Source: Rickettsiales bacterium
GTDB lineage: Bacteria; Pseudomonadota; Alphaproteobacteria; Rickettsiales; SXRF01
Direction of reading: 5' to 3'
Length of the DNA: 36,133 nt
NCBI GenBank assembly: GCA_005792635.1
Contig: SXRF01000015.1
Location: 1-36,133, forward strand
Numbering within the stretch: position 1 is the stretch's first letter; the number at the start of each line of letters is the position of its first letter. The notes beneath the pieces were generated by a model. That model was not told the DNA's origin. It searched no databases and was given only the letters and a program-made list of their open reading frames with translations. Below are positions 8,052 to 15,877 of this stretch, one piece after another. A program made the translations under genes and the position numbers.

Positions 8052-8830
8052 CAGTCAATCTTTTTGAAAAAGCGGTCAAGCCGCAAAGCGGAAAACCAGC
8101 TGATAGGGTTTAGCAAACTCGCGCTGCCATCCGTGGAAAACCAGATGATTTCCGCCCGTCCGACCAAATTTTCCGCAGGCACAAAACCAACACCACCGCC
8201 ACCAATCCCATGAATAAAACCATCATCATCGCCAAAACGACTGTCCCGAGAGTTGTCGCGGTTGTCGCCCATCATAAAATAATGCCCAGCAGGAACAGTG
8301 TATATCGGGGTGTTATTGGCATCATAATCACCAGATTTAGTCTTCAAAATGGTGATGGTTTTTCCTTCGGGCAAAGTTTCTGTAAAGCGCGGAATGGTCT
8401 GCACGATGTTATTTTCATTATCCGAAAATTCATCAACAAAATGTCGCTCCAAAGCCTTGCCATTGATGTATAAAATACCGTTTTTCACCTGAATTTTATC
8501 ATTCGGCAAACCAACCAACCGCTTGATATAATCAATGCGCGGATTAGGAGGATAGCGAAACACCACAACATCGCCGCGCTTCGGCTCAGAAGCAAAAACC
8601 CGCCCAGAAAATAGCGGCAAACCAAGTGGAAATGAATAGCGGCTATAGCCATAAGAATATTTGGAAACGAATAAATAATCGCCAATAAGCAGATTGCTTT
8701 TCATCGAGCCAGAGGGAATATTAAACGGCTCAAAGGCAACACTCCTCACCAGTAAAGCCAGCAAAACCGCGGTAATAACCGTGCGGATTGTTTCATTCCA
8801 TGAATAATGTTTTGGTTCAGAATTTTCCAT
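8051..8830 (-). CDS. lepB: Signal peptidase I
   Basis: Inner-membrane serine protease that removes signal peptides from exported proteins. It has one N-terminal anchor (about residues 14-32), then catalytic Ser42 in PSGSMK, the general-base Lys103 in DYIKRLVGLP, and box E GDNRDNSRDSR. The length, 259 aa, is typical for alphaproteobacteria. A glycine-rich loop, GFIHGIGGGGVGFVP, sits just before the final beta strand, where other members have a shorter WG(F/Y)VP turn. A 47-aa membrane protein is encoded just upstream on the same strand. Confidence 0.97.
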   Translation of the reverse strand: MENSEPKHYSWNETIRTVITAVLLALLVRSVAFEPFNIPSGSMKSNLLIGDYLFVSKYSYGYSRYSFPLGLPLFSGRVFASEPKRGDVVVFRYPPNPRIDYIKRLVGLPNDKIQVKNGILYINGKALERHFVDEFSDNENNIVQTIPRFTETLPEGKTITILKTKSGDYDANNTPIYTVPAGHYFMMGDNRDNSRDSRFGDDDGFIHGIGGGGVGFVPAENLVGRAEIIWFSTDGSASLLNPISWFSALRLDRFFKKID

Positions 8831-8848
8831 GCTTATAAGATGCGGTGA

Positions 8849-8992
8849 TTATTTTTTATCTGTATTGGCATAAGTCAGCGCGGCATCAACACCGTGCATA
8901 GCAAAATGCCCAACAATTGGCGGAACAGCAAGCAACAACACAATCGCCAGCACCAATAAATATCCGCTTTTGGAATTTTTCTTAGATTTCAT
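8849..8992 (-). CDS. 47-aa single-pass membrane protein
   Basis: A short but well-supported gene: ATG at 8992 with a GGGAG site 7-8 nt upstream, and a typical membrane-protein layout. A basic start (MKSKKNSKSG) is followed by one hydrophobic helix (about residues 11-30, YLLVLAIVLLLAVPPIVGHF) and a short polar tail. It lies 18 bp upstream of lepB and may be co-transcribed with it. Function unknown. The frame is open further upstream, but only this start has a ribosome-binding site. Confidence 0.6.
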   Translation of the reverse strand: MKSKKNSKSGYLLVLAIVLLLAVPPIVGHFAMHGVDAALTYANTDKK

Positions 8993-9092
8993 AACACAAT
9001 CTCCCACCGAAATATTACATAATGAGAGATATATGAAGCCCACACCAGATTTTGTCAACCAAGCAATTATGCCAAAGAATTATGCCAAGAAA

Positions 9093-10142
9093 CTATAAAA
9101 GACCCAGAGCAACCGCTTCCTGATTACCCAGCCCACCAACAAAATTTTCGGATGGTTTTTTGATGGTGGTTTCGCGCTTGCCAACCTTGCTGGCATATTG
9201 CGCCTGTGGTTTGCCTAGGTCTTGCTCATCAACAACAATATGGTGATTTACCTCATGCCCTTTTGGGTCATTGCTATCGTCAATTTCTCGCTCTAGCTTT
9301 ACCTTTTTCGTGCCGTTGGTGGCTTTCATCACAACCTTGGTTATCACCGTAAAAAACACATCAAGCGCGGCCAGTGCCAGCCAGCGTTGCGTAGTCTGAT
9401 GGGCAATAACTTTTTCGCCCACCACAGGGACATGCTTTAAGCCTTCATTTATTTTGCCCACTATCCAATTCGTTGCGCGTTTATTACCGCCCAGAGGCTT
9501 GGCATTATAAACGATCTCCTCACCACCAATTACATATTTTTCTGGGTCAAGAAGATTTTTTTTATCCTTAAAGAATTTATCCAGACTAAGGCTCGCGCTG
9601 CACACAGCAATAGTTGCCAAAACCCGCCGCCAAATTACCCCACCAACCGTTTGTTTTGGCTGTTCATTTTCAATATGAATTTCTTCTGGCGTTTCCTCAT
9701 GTCCATCTGGCGCAGTTTGCGGAACACCCATCATTTTATTTAATTTATGAACATATTCGCGCTTATGGTTTTCAAGATGCATCATTGGAAACAAAACCAA
9801 TATGCCGCCAGTCAACAAAGTAAGGGTTTCAAGAATGTTTTTTACAGGACCATGCACAGCCATTTTGCTTGCGCCAAGCATTTTTGAAACATTGACCGTT
9901 GCCTTTTCAATCCAAGAATCTAGGCTTTTGCGCCCTGCAAGATTGGTAAAATAATCAGAAATCCCAAGCGATAAAATGAGGTTTGTCCAATAGTTAATCC
10001 CTGTATAGACTATGGAATCAAAGCGTTTTTCCCCCCTGCTCATCTCTGGCTTGGGGTTTTTTGGTGCAGGCGCAACCTCCTGCGCTCGATCGTCCTCTGG
10101 CGCAGAAGTGTCTTTTGAGTTTAATTGTTCATTTTCAGTCAT
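9093..10142 (-). CDS. Unrecognised 349-aa membrane protein
   Basis: A conserved-looking protein I cannot name. The N-terminal 40 residues are acidic and proline-rich. Hydrophobic segments follow near 48-66 (TGINYWTNLILSLGISDYF), 107-122 (TLTLLTGGILVLFPMM), 170-185 and 255-272 (WLALAALDVFFTVITKVV), separated by charged loops, suggesting an inner-membrane protein with about four helices. The hydrophilic C-terminus is rich in Lys and Glu. The segment LDKFFKDKKNLLDPEK is reminiscent of WDKLLSDKLLLPVEEK in the protein at 31409-32116; the two may be distant relatives, which is weak inference. Upstream lie tandem 11-bp repeats overlapping the expected -35 region. An 11-bp direct repeat (AATTATGCCAA twice, 9065-9088) follows the stop. 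Confidence 0.75.
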   Translation of the reverse strand: MTENEQLNSKDTSAPEDDRAQEVAPAPKNPKPEMSRGEKRFDSIVYTGINYWTNLILSLGISDYFTNLAGRKSLDSWIEKATVNVSKMLGASKMAVHGPVKNILETLTLLTGGILVLFPMMHLENHKREYVHKLNKMMGVPQTAPDGHEETPEEIHIENEQPKQTVGGVIWRRVLATIAVCSASLSLDKFFKDKKNLLDPEKYVIGGEEIVYNAKPLGGNKRATNWIVGKINEGLKHVPVVGEKVIAHQTTQRWLALAALDVFFTVITKVVMKATNGTKKVKLEREIDDSNDPKGHEVNHHIVVDEQDLGKPQAQYASKVGKRETTIKKPSENFVGGLGNQEAVALGLL

Positions 10143-10206
10143 TTACTAAACCTTATTGCCGTCACCACCAATATTATGGTCAAGGTGACGAGTTCTCATA
10201 AGACTA

Positions 10207-10250
10207 TTTATAACACAAAAATTTGAAAGTTTTGTGAAGATTTTGTGAAG
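10207..10250 (-). promoter_or_regulatory. Promoter with tandem 11-bp activator-type repeats
   Basis: On the minus strand CTTCACAAAAT (10240-10250) and CTTCACAAAAC (10229-10239) are exact-length tandem 11-mers. A weaker third unit, TTTCAAATTTT (10218-10228), follows, and then TATAAA (10207-10212) as a -10. The -35 position (10230-10235) reads ACAAAA and is poor, as expected for a promoter driven by an OmpR/PhoB-family activator sitting on the -35. The shared TCACAAAA core links it to the repeats at 6944-6972. Confidence 0.45.
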
Positions 10251-10314
10251 GTTGCACCTAAATCCATGCCCTGAATAAATAAATGTTATTATTCAATGAC
10301 TTAACTTGAGCGCT

Positions 10315-11631
10315 CTATTCCCGCACCTCAATAAAGGCGGCGAGTTTCAGGTTGCGAAGATATTTTTGCGCTTCCAGCTCAAATTTCTGGCGGAAGAGAA
10401 CTTCGCGGATTTTATCATCGCTTAAGCCATTAATCGGCTTTTTCTCGCAGAGCATATAAAGGCGGACGCCTTCTTCGCTGGCAAATGGGTTGGACATGCC
10501 GCCCACTGGCAAGCCCTCGGCAATGGTGCGAATCGCACTGGGCAATGACGACAAGCTGGTTTTCAGGAAATTGACTTCTATGTTGAAAGCGTCCAAATCC
10601 TTTATACTGGCGATGCTGCTGTTATCACAACTATCTGGAGTTTTGGCAATTGCCTCGCTGATTTGTAATAAAATATCTGCCTCGTTTTCGTCAGATGTGT
10701 TTTTCAGTTTTAACAATATTTCCTTGAGCTTCACATCAGCGTCTGGAGTTTCCGCATCATTTTTTGCGGCGCGGATATTAAGCAGTTTTACGATGCTAAA
10801 GCCATTTGCCGTACGGATTGGCTGACTTATTGCCCCCGCCGCAAGGGTTTTGATTCCGTCGGCTATAATCGGGTCAAGCTGCTGCGGGCGCACCCAAAAG
10901 CTTTTGCCGTCACTGGTTGCAGAAAATTGCCGTGCTACTTCGCTAAATTGCGCACCTTTTTGCAGCTCGGCTAGCAGCTTTTCGCTGGTTTTTTTGACGG
11001 CGGCAAGCTGCTGCGGCTTGTCCACTGGCAGCGCGATAACCGCGATTTCCAGCTCCTTGTCAGTTGCCACTGGCGAAGCAAGACGCCCACGAGCCAGCGC
11101 GATTTCCTCATCGCTGATTTTAATGCGCGGGCGAATATTTTTGCCGATTAATTTATTCCACGCCAATTGAGCGCGGATTTGATCCACAAAAGTTTTTTCT
11201 GGAACATTGCCCGAGCGCAGCATATTTGCTATGCCGCCTGCTGGCATTCCGCGCTGCGCCTCAATAGTCATAATCGCTTGCCGCACCTCGGTGTCGGGAA
11301 TGGTTATATCATTTTTTTCCGCTTCCTGAATTTGCAAGGATTCATCAATCAGTGTGCGGATAACTTGCGGGCGGATGTTCTTGAGAACCTCAGGCGAATC
11401 AGTGATTTTCGTGGTAGCGACAATAAATTTTATGCGCGAATCAACATCAAAAGACGAAATCGCCCGCTCACCAGCCACCGCTGCAATGTCTAGTGCAGGT
11501 GCGGACTGCGCTGGTTTAGACGCGGTTTTCTGCGGCGATTTTGCCGATTTTAATTTCGTTTCTGCAAAGCTTTCAGCAGGACTAACCAACATAGAAAACG
11601 CAAGAAGAAAGGAAAAATAATTACTCTTCAT
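10315..11631 (-). CDS. surA: SurA-like periplasmic chaperone / peptidyl-prolyl isomerase
   Basis: Escorts unfolded outer-membrane proteins, LptD among them, through the periplasm. The 438-aa protein starts with a signal peptide (MKSNYFSFLLAFSMLVSPAESFA) and a Lys/Ala-rich linker. The SurA N-domain spans about residues 48-170 (AVAGERAISSFDVDSRI, RTLIDESLQIQEA). A parvulin-type domain follows at about 195-300, ending PIRTANGFSIVKLLNIR. A second, degenerate parvulin-like part reaches the C-terminus. It starts 5 bp after lptD, the standard lptD-surA pair; pdxA and rsmA, which often follow, are missing. Confidence 0.9.
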   Translation of the reverse strand: MKSNYFSFLLAFSMLVSPAESFAETKLKSAKSPQKTASKPAQSAPALDIAAVAGERAISSFDVDSRIKFIVATTKITDSPEVLKNIRPQVIRTLIDESLQIQEAEKNDITIPDTEVRQAIMTIEAQRGMPAGGIANMLRSGNVPEKTFVDQIRAQLAWNKLIGKNIRPRIKISDEEIALARGRLASPVATDKELEIAVIALPVDKPQQLAAVKKTSEKLLAELQKGAQFSEVARQFSATSDGKSFWVRPQQLDPIIADGIKTLAAGAISQPIRTANGFSIVKLLNIRAAKNDAETPDADVKLKEILLKLKNTSDENEADILLQISEAIAKTPDSCDNSSIASIKDLDAFNIEVNFLKTSLSSLPSAIRTIAEGLPVGGMSNPFASEEGVRLYMLCEKKPINGLSDDKIREVLFRQKFELEAQKYLRNLKLAAFIEVRE

Positions 11632-11636
11632 AAAAA

Positions 11637-13976
11637 CTAATCCAAATTTTTGAATGAAACGGTAAGCATAAAATTAGTGGCAGGTTTAATATCGCGATCC
11701 TTGGTATATTCCTTACCCAGACTACCCAAAATAGCAACACATTCATTTTGGTATAGCAAACTGCTAGAAACGCCTGTCATCAGCCCAAGCTGAATATCGC
11801 GGCGGGCGGCAACACCCCATTGCCATTTCTTGGTTAGATTAATCGCCGTTGCACCAGAAATTTCTTCTTTATTTTGCAGGGTTGGATCATTTTTTAGCTT
11901 TAAGTATGATCCACTCAAGGAAACAGGATAATAGTTAAACGAAGCATCCACCGCATTTTGGTTCATCGCCAGCGAATTTTTATCTATTCTTGTGCGATAG
12001 GTCAGAGTTACTGGGTCATAAGCAAAACTAACGCCGCCAACATAATCAGACAAATGGCTGGTTGGGTCGTTAGAAAAAGGAAAATTGCTGTCAGTATCAC
12101 TATGGTAATTCTGCCCGACTAGCCAATCAATATATTTATTGCTATAAATTTGCGCCTGTCCGCGCAGACCATAGCTAACCTGCGAGCCAGTCTGCACGCG
12201 GTCATAGCCCGCAAAACGGTTCGGATCGAAAAGATTGCTGGCGTTGAATTCAGGAACTTGGCTATCCTCATTGGGGATTTTATTAGAATCATTGGGTATT
12301 TTGTTAGAATTTTCAGTATTCGGGCTGGCGGAGAACATCACTACTGGCTCAATCAATATATTGCCCGTTTCAAAATTATTGATGAACGGATAACGCCAGA
12401 TCAAGGATGCTTGCGGTAAAACCCTAGCAACATTACCATCATAGCAATATATATGGTCGTTCTTAAAAAAATACACACTTGGTTCACCATTATTACAAAA
12501 AACCGAGTTATCCTTAATAAGGCTTTCTGCGTTTAATCCACTATACAGCAATACTTGATTTGACACTGAATAAATATCGGTGCGAAGCTGCGCTCCAAAC
12601 TCAATAGACTGCCCATCTGCGGTGATATAAGGCATTTTCCAACCCGCAGTGGTTGACAAGCGGCGGCTATCCGCACCAAGATCACGGCTCAGCGACATCA
12701 TATTGCCACTGAGCGAGAAACGCCCATCATAGCTAGTGCGCGGCGATTGCCAGTTGAAATCTACTAGCGGCAATACTAGCGGCGCAGAGCGGTTGTTATC
12801 TGCCGCTGTCAGTCCATAAAATTTTAGGGTTTGAATGCCTGCGAAACTGCGCCCACCATCACCAACAAAATCATATTTTTCTGCGTAAAGCCGCGAGGTT
12901 AGCAGAGAAGTATCGTTAAAATCATAGCGGCGTAGATAGGTATCATCGCTGGTACGATGCAAGTCAAAACCCCAGAAGGTTTGCCCTTCTTCGGCAAAGT
13001 CCCCCGTAGCGTTCAAATGCCCGCGCCAGTTTTGCCCCTTATTAACTGCACCACCCGCATCCCGCGTTTGCGGTTGGGTAAAGCTGCCATCAAGCAACAC
13101 CGAGCCATTGTTAAATGCTTGGCGGTATTCACCTATTAGCAAAGGCCCTTCTAGGCTGGTATAAACTGGGGTGATGGTTAGGTCTTTATCAGGTGAAATC
13201 GTATAATAAACTGGCTGCCGATAAACACTGCCAAGATTGGTGGATTGCTTAAAACTTGGCATCAGCAAGCCTGTTTGGTTATCAGCATTAGGCGTTGGAT
13301 GCGAAAGATACGGAGTATAAAGAACAGGAACACCATATAATTCCATAAAAGCATTATGATAGGTAACCTTCTGTTTTTCTTGGTCTATTAATATATCATC
13401 CGCATTTAATTGCCACAATGGATAGGAATCACTATCACCAGCGCAAACTTTACATGGAGAATAAACTGCGTTTTTCAGCTCGGTTTTATTGTCATCGGGC
13501 TTATTTGCCTGCGCTGCGACAAATAAAGAATTATCAGAAAGCCGCGCCTTAAACTGTTTGATTACTCCCGCCTTCATGTCGTCTTTCAACTCCAGATCAT
13601 CGGCAAAATAAACATTCCCGCTAGCTTCCAGCACGCTGATATGCCCGCGGGCAATCACCAGATTCGCCATCTGGTCATATAACACAAAATCCGCGAGCAT
13701 AACCGTATCACCTTGAGAAATCTCTACATTTCCCTGTGCATAGACCAACGAATTTTCCTTATCATAATCCATTTCGTCCGCATTCATTACCACTGGTTCT
13801 TTGGAACTTACAGGTTTTACTTGCGTGAATGTAGTTTTTGGAAAGGCTGGGGTTGGCGCAGTTGCCACCGAAACAGCAATGGCAAAAGCCGAGCTGGAAG
13901 ACAGCAACGCCAAGGGCAGGGAAAGAAGAACTGCTCGTTTTTGGCAATTTAATAGTCGCTGCGCTTTATAAGTCAC
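11637..13976 (-). CDS. lptD: LPS-assembly outer-membrane protein LptD
   Basis: Inserts lipopolysaccharide into the outer leaflet with LptE. The 779-aa protein has a signal peptide (to about residue 32), a periplasmic OstA/LptA-like jellyroll (about 62-190, VVMNADEMDYDKENSLVYAQGNVE form) and a large C-terminal barrel opening with GVPVLYTPYLSHPTP. A CKVC pair and later cysteines (FCNNGE, IYCYDG, NECVAI) could form the rearranging disulfides. The only sensible start is GTG at 13976, without a clear ribosome-binding site. A Fur-like palindrome begins 6 bp upstream, so initiation may be leaderless or unusual. A 21-bp tandem duplication (12269-12310) encodes SNKIPND-SNKIPNE in a surface-loop-like region. 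Confidence 0.93.
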   Translation of the reverse strand: MTYKAQRLLNCQKRAVLLSLPLALLSSSSAFAIAVSVATAPTPAFPKTTFTQVKPVSSKEPVVMNADEMDYDKENSLVYAQGNVEISQGDTVMLADFVLYDQMANLVIARGHISVLEASGNVYFADDLELKDDMKAGVIKQFKARLSDNSLFVAAQANKPDDNKTELKNAVYSPCKVCAGDSDSYPLWQLNADDILIDQEKQKVTYHNAFMELYGVPVLYTPYLSHPTPNADNQTGLLMPSFKQSTNLGSVYRQPVYYTISPDKDLTITPVYTSLEGPLLIGEYRQAFNNGSVLLDGSFTQPQTRDAGGAVNKGQNWRGHLNATGDFAEEGQTFWGFDLHRTSDDTYLRRYDFNDTSLLTSRLYAEKYDFVGDGGRSFAGIQTLKFYGLTAADNNRSAPLVLPLVDFNWQSPRTSYDGRFSLSGNMMSLSRDLGADSRRLSTTAGWKMPYITADGQSIEFGAQLRTDIYSVSNQVLLYSGLNAESLIKDNSVFCNNGEPSVYFFKNDHIYCYDGNVARVLPQASLIWRYPFINNFETGNILIEPVVMFSASPNTENSNKIPNDSNKIPNEDSQVPEFNASNLFDPNRFAGYDRVQTGSQVSYGLRGQAQIYSNKYIDWLVGQNYHSDTDSNFPFSNDPTSHLSDYVGGVSFAYDPVTLTYRTRIDKNSLAMNQNAVDASFNYYPVSLSGSYLKLKNDPTLQNKEEISGATAINLTKKWQWGVAARRDIQLGLMTGVSSSLLYQNECVAILGSLGKEYTKDRDIKPATNFMLTVSFKNLD
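12269..12310. repeat. 21-bp tandem duplication within lptD
   Basis: Two adjacent 21-bp copies differing at three bases encode SNKIPND and SNKIPNE. The frame is kept. The position fits an extracellular loop of the LptD barrel, where such repeats can expand or contract without loss of function. Confidence 0.8.
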
Positions 13977-13981
13977 GGATA

Positions 13982-14000
13982 TATAATGATAATCATATTG
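13982..14000. promoter_or_regulatory. Fur-like operator upstream of lptD
   Basis: The 19-mer TATAATGATAATCATATTG matches the Fur consensus GATAATGATAATCATTATC at 15 of 19 positions, with the ATGATAATCAT core intact. It lies 6 bp upstream of the lptD GTG and so overlaps the expected -10 region. A second partial match (GATAATGATTAA on the minus strand) and an inverted repeat, GAGTTAAT-N13-ATTAACTC (14014-14042), lie just beyond, between lptD and the divergent gene at 14158. Confidence 0.5.
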
Positions 14001-14157
14001 TTATCGGCAAATGGAGTTAATCATTATCACCATAATTAACTCTTGTAAATAGCCACGCAAATGGGTTTATAAGGAAATCTATTTACTTACATTGCTAAAA
14101 TGCTGTATATTCACGGGATATATGTAGAATTTTGGCAAAAGCTATCCATGAGCGGTA

Positions 14158-14532
14158 ATGAGCAATAATTGGAACAACGAAGAAACTAGCAAGAGCGTCT
14201 CTGCCGACAAATTCGGTGAGCTGTTCAAGGATGAATTTGCCGTTATTTTGCTTCAGGGCAAAAACTCTTTTGGCGACATGATTTACAGCTATGTTCAGGT
14301 TACCTTGCCAAATATCAAACGCTTATACAGCGCACTTAACTCTGGCGAGGATTTTTCACCAAGCGATTTTGGGACAATCATCGCCGCGGGTAAGGGTGTT
14401 CCATCGGATGAAATCCGTGCGGAAATGGCAGCTAGCTATAAAAACCTACAACCAATAGCACCCGCGTCCTTCCCACCAGCGAAATCAGCGGCTTCTATTC
14501 CTGAAGAAAAAAAAGCTTGGGATGAATATTAG
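14158..14532 (+). CDS. Unrecognised 124-aa protein divergent from lptD
   Basis: A small soluble protein without signal peptide or membrane helix. The central part (about residues 28-92: EFAVILLQGKNSFGDMIYSY, VTLPNIKRLYSALNSGEDF, DFGTIIAAGKGVPSDEIRAEM) reads like a compact conserved domain. The tail is Pro/Ala-rich and probably disordered. It looks like a conserved alphaproteobacterial hypothetical, but I cannot name the family. The ATG at 14158 has a GAGCGG purine stretch just upstream. It faces pgi tail to tail with 9 bp between stops. Confidence 0.75.
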   Translation: MSNNWNNEETSKSVSADKFGELFKDEFAVILLQGKNSFGDMIYSYVQVTLPNIKRLYSALNSGEDFSPSDFGTIIAAGKGVPSDEIRAEMAASYKNLQPIAPASFPPAKSAASIPEEKKAWDEY

Positions 14533-14548
14533 AGCCTACTCTTAGGCT
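14533..14548. terminator. Short hairpin between two convergent genes
   Basis: AGCCTA (14533-14538) pairs with TAGGCT (14543-14548) around a 4-nt loop. It starts right after the stop at 14530-14532 and includes the pgi stop codon. It has no T-run on either strand, so terminator activity is doubtful. Confidence 0.3.
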
Positions 14549-15861
14549 TCGTTGCTACTACCGCCATCAGCAGCGAGATATTCCCGCGCCAGAACTTTGC
14601 TTTCTTCAACCGCTGGCTGATCGAAAGGATTTACTTCCAACAAAAACGACATAAAAATTATTTCCAAGGTGAAGTGCATCAACAGCGCACCCAGCGTTTC
14701 AACATTCAGCGCGTCAATTTCCATTAAGCGCGTTGGGCAGCGGTTTTTAATCAGCGTTTCAAAAGTTGCCCGTTGCTGCGCTGCCATTATGTCGCCAATA
14801 GTTTTATTCTTCAGGTAGGAAAGCTCTGGATATTGCTCAAGCAAACCTTCGGGCAGAAGGATAAAATCGCCAGTTCCTTCGCGTTTCAAAGTTATTAGGG
14901 TAAAAATTTTGTCTTTTGGCCCACTTAAATAAAGCTGCAACTGGCTATGTTGATCGGTGCTGCCAACCGAACGAACAGGGGTCGTACCCTTGCCGTCCTT
15001 GCCGAGGCTTTCCGCCCAGCACTGGCGATACCACGCGGAAAAACCCGAAAGTCGCTGGCTATATGGCAACATAATACTCATATTACGGCTGCGCTGCGCG
15101 AAGCCATATTGCACCGCCGCACCAAGGGCAGGGGCAAAATCAGCTGGGCTTTGCGCGGCTTCCAATTCTGCGACCACACTGCCCGCACCGCGGCGAAGCC
15201 CGCGAATATCAATGCCTGCAATGGCGGCTGGCAGCAAGCCAACATTGGTCAGAATGGAAAACCTGCCGCCAATATCAGGGGCATGGTCAAGCACTCTTAT
15301 ATCATATTCCAACGCCAAAGAACGCATCGGGTTTGCGCCTTCCTGCACTTCTGGCTCGGTTATCATAATAAAACCAGTAGAGATATAGCTGCGCCCAACG
15401 ACATTTTTCACCCGTTCAATCAGCGCGTAAAGCTGGCTCAAAGTTTCCACTGTTGTGCCTGATTTGCTGATGACAATAAAACAAGTATGTTCCAGCGGTG
15501 CACGCGCCAGAATATCTTCCATCATGTCAGGGTCAATATTGTCCAGAAAGGAAAAAGACGGGCTGCGACACGGCGAAAACTCCAGCAAAGCCGAGCCACT
15601 CAAACCAGAACCACCAGAACCAACCACCACAACATGAGCAAAGCGTTTGCGGATTGCCTCTGCCAGTGCTTCAATTTCCTCAAAATCATCGCCACGAGAT
15701 GGCAAATCAAGCAGCGGCACAGCCCCCAAAAACTCACGGTTTTTCAGCTTATCAAAGCCAAGCGCAAGCGATTTGGTAAGCCCAACCACTTCTTCCTCGC
15801 TCAAACCATGCACCCCGATTTCGGCTTGCATACAGTAATCTATAAGATGACGATAAAGCAT
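14542..15861 (-). CDS. pgi: Glucose-6-phosphate isomerase, short form
   Basis: Interconverts glucose-6-phosphate and fructose-6-phosphate. At 439 aa it belongs to the shorter bacterial type and not the 550-aa E. coli type. Phosphate-binding motifs are VVVGSGGSGLSG and ISKSGTTVETLSQ. The classic signature is GGRFSILTNVGLLPAA. Catalytic Glu is in WAESLGKDGKG and His in STDQHSQLQLYLSG. NPFDQPAVEESKVLAREYL carries the C-terminal lysine region. It starts 16 bp after the stop of the M16 protease gene upstream and has its own ATG at 15861. Confidence 0.96.
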   Translation of the reverse strand: MLYRHLIDYCMQAEIGVHGLSEEEVVGLTKSLALGFDKLKNREFLGAVPLLDLPSRGDDFEEIEALAEAIRKRFAHVVVVGSGGSGLSGSALLEFSPCRSPSFSFLDNIDPDMMEDILARAPLEHTCFIVISKSGTTVETLSQLYALIERVKNVVGRSYISTGFIMITEPEVQEGANPMRSLALEYDIRVLDHAPDIGGRFSILTNVGLLPAAIAGIDIRGLRRGAGSVVAELEAAQSPADFAPALGAAVQYGFAQRSRNMSIMLPYSQRLSGFSAWYRQCWAESLGKDGKGTTPVRSVGSTDQHSQLQLYLSGPKDKIFTLITLKREGTGDFILLPEGLLEQYPELSYLKNKTIGDIMAAQQRATFETLIKNRCPTRLMEIDALNVETLGALLMHFTLEIIFMSFLLEVNPFDQPAVEESKVLAREYLAADGGSSNEA

Positions 15862-15877
15862 TATGGTTTTTCCAGTC

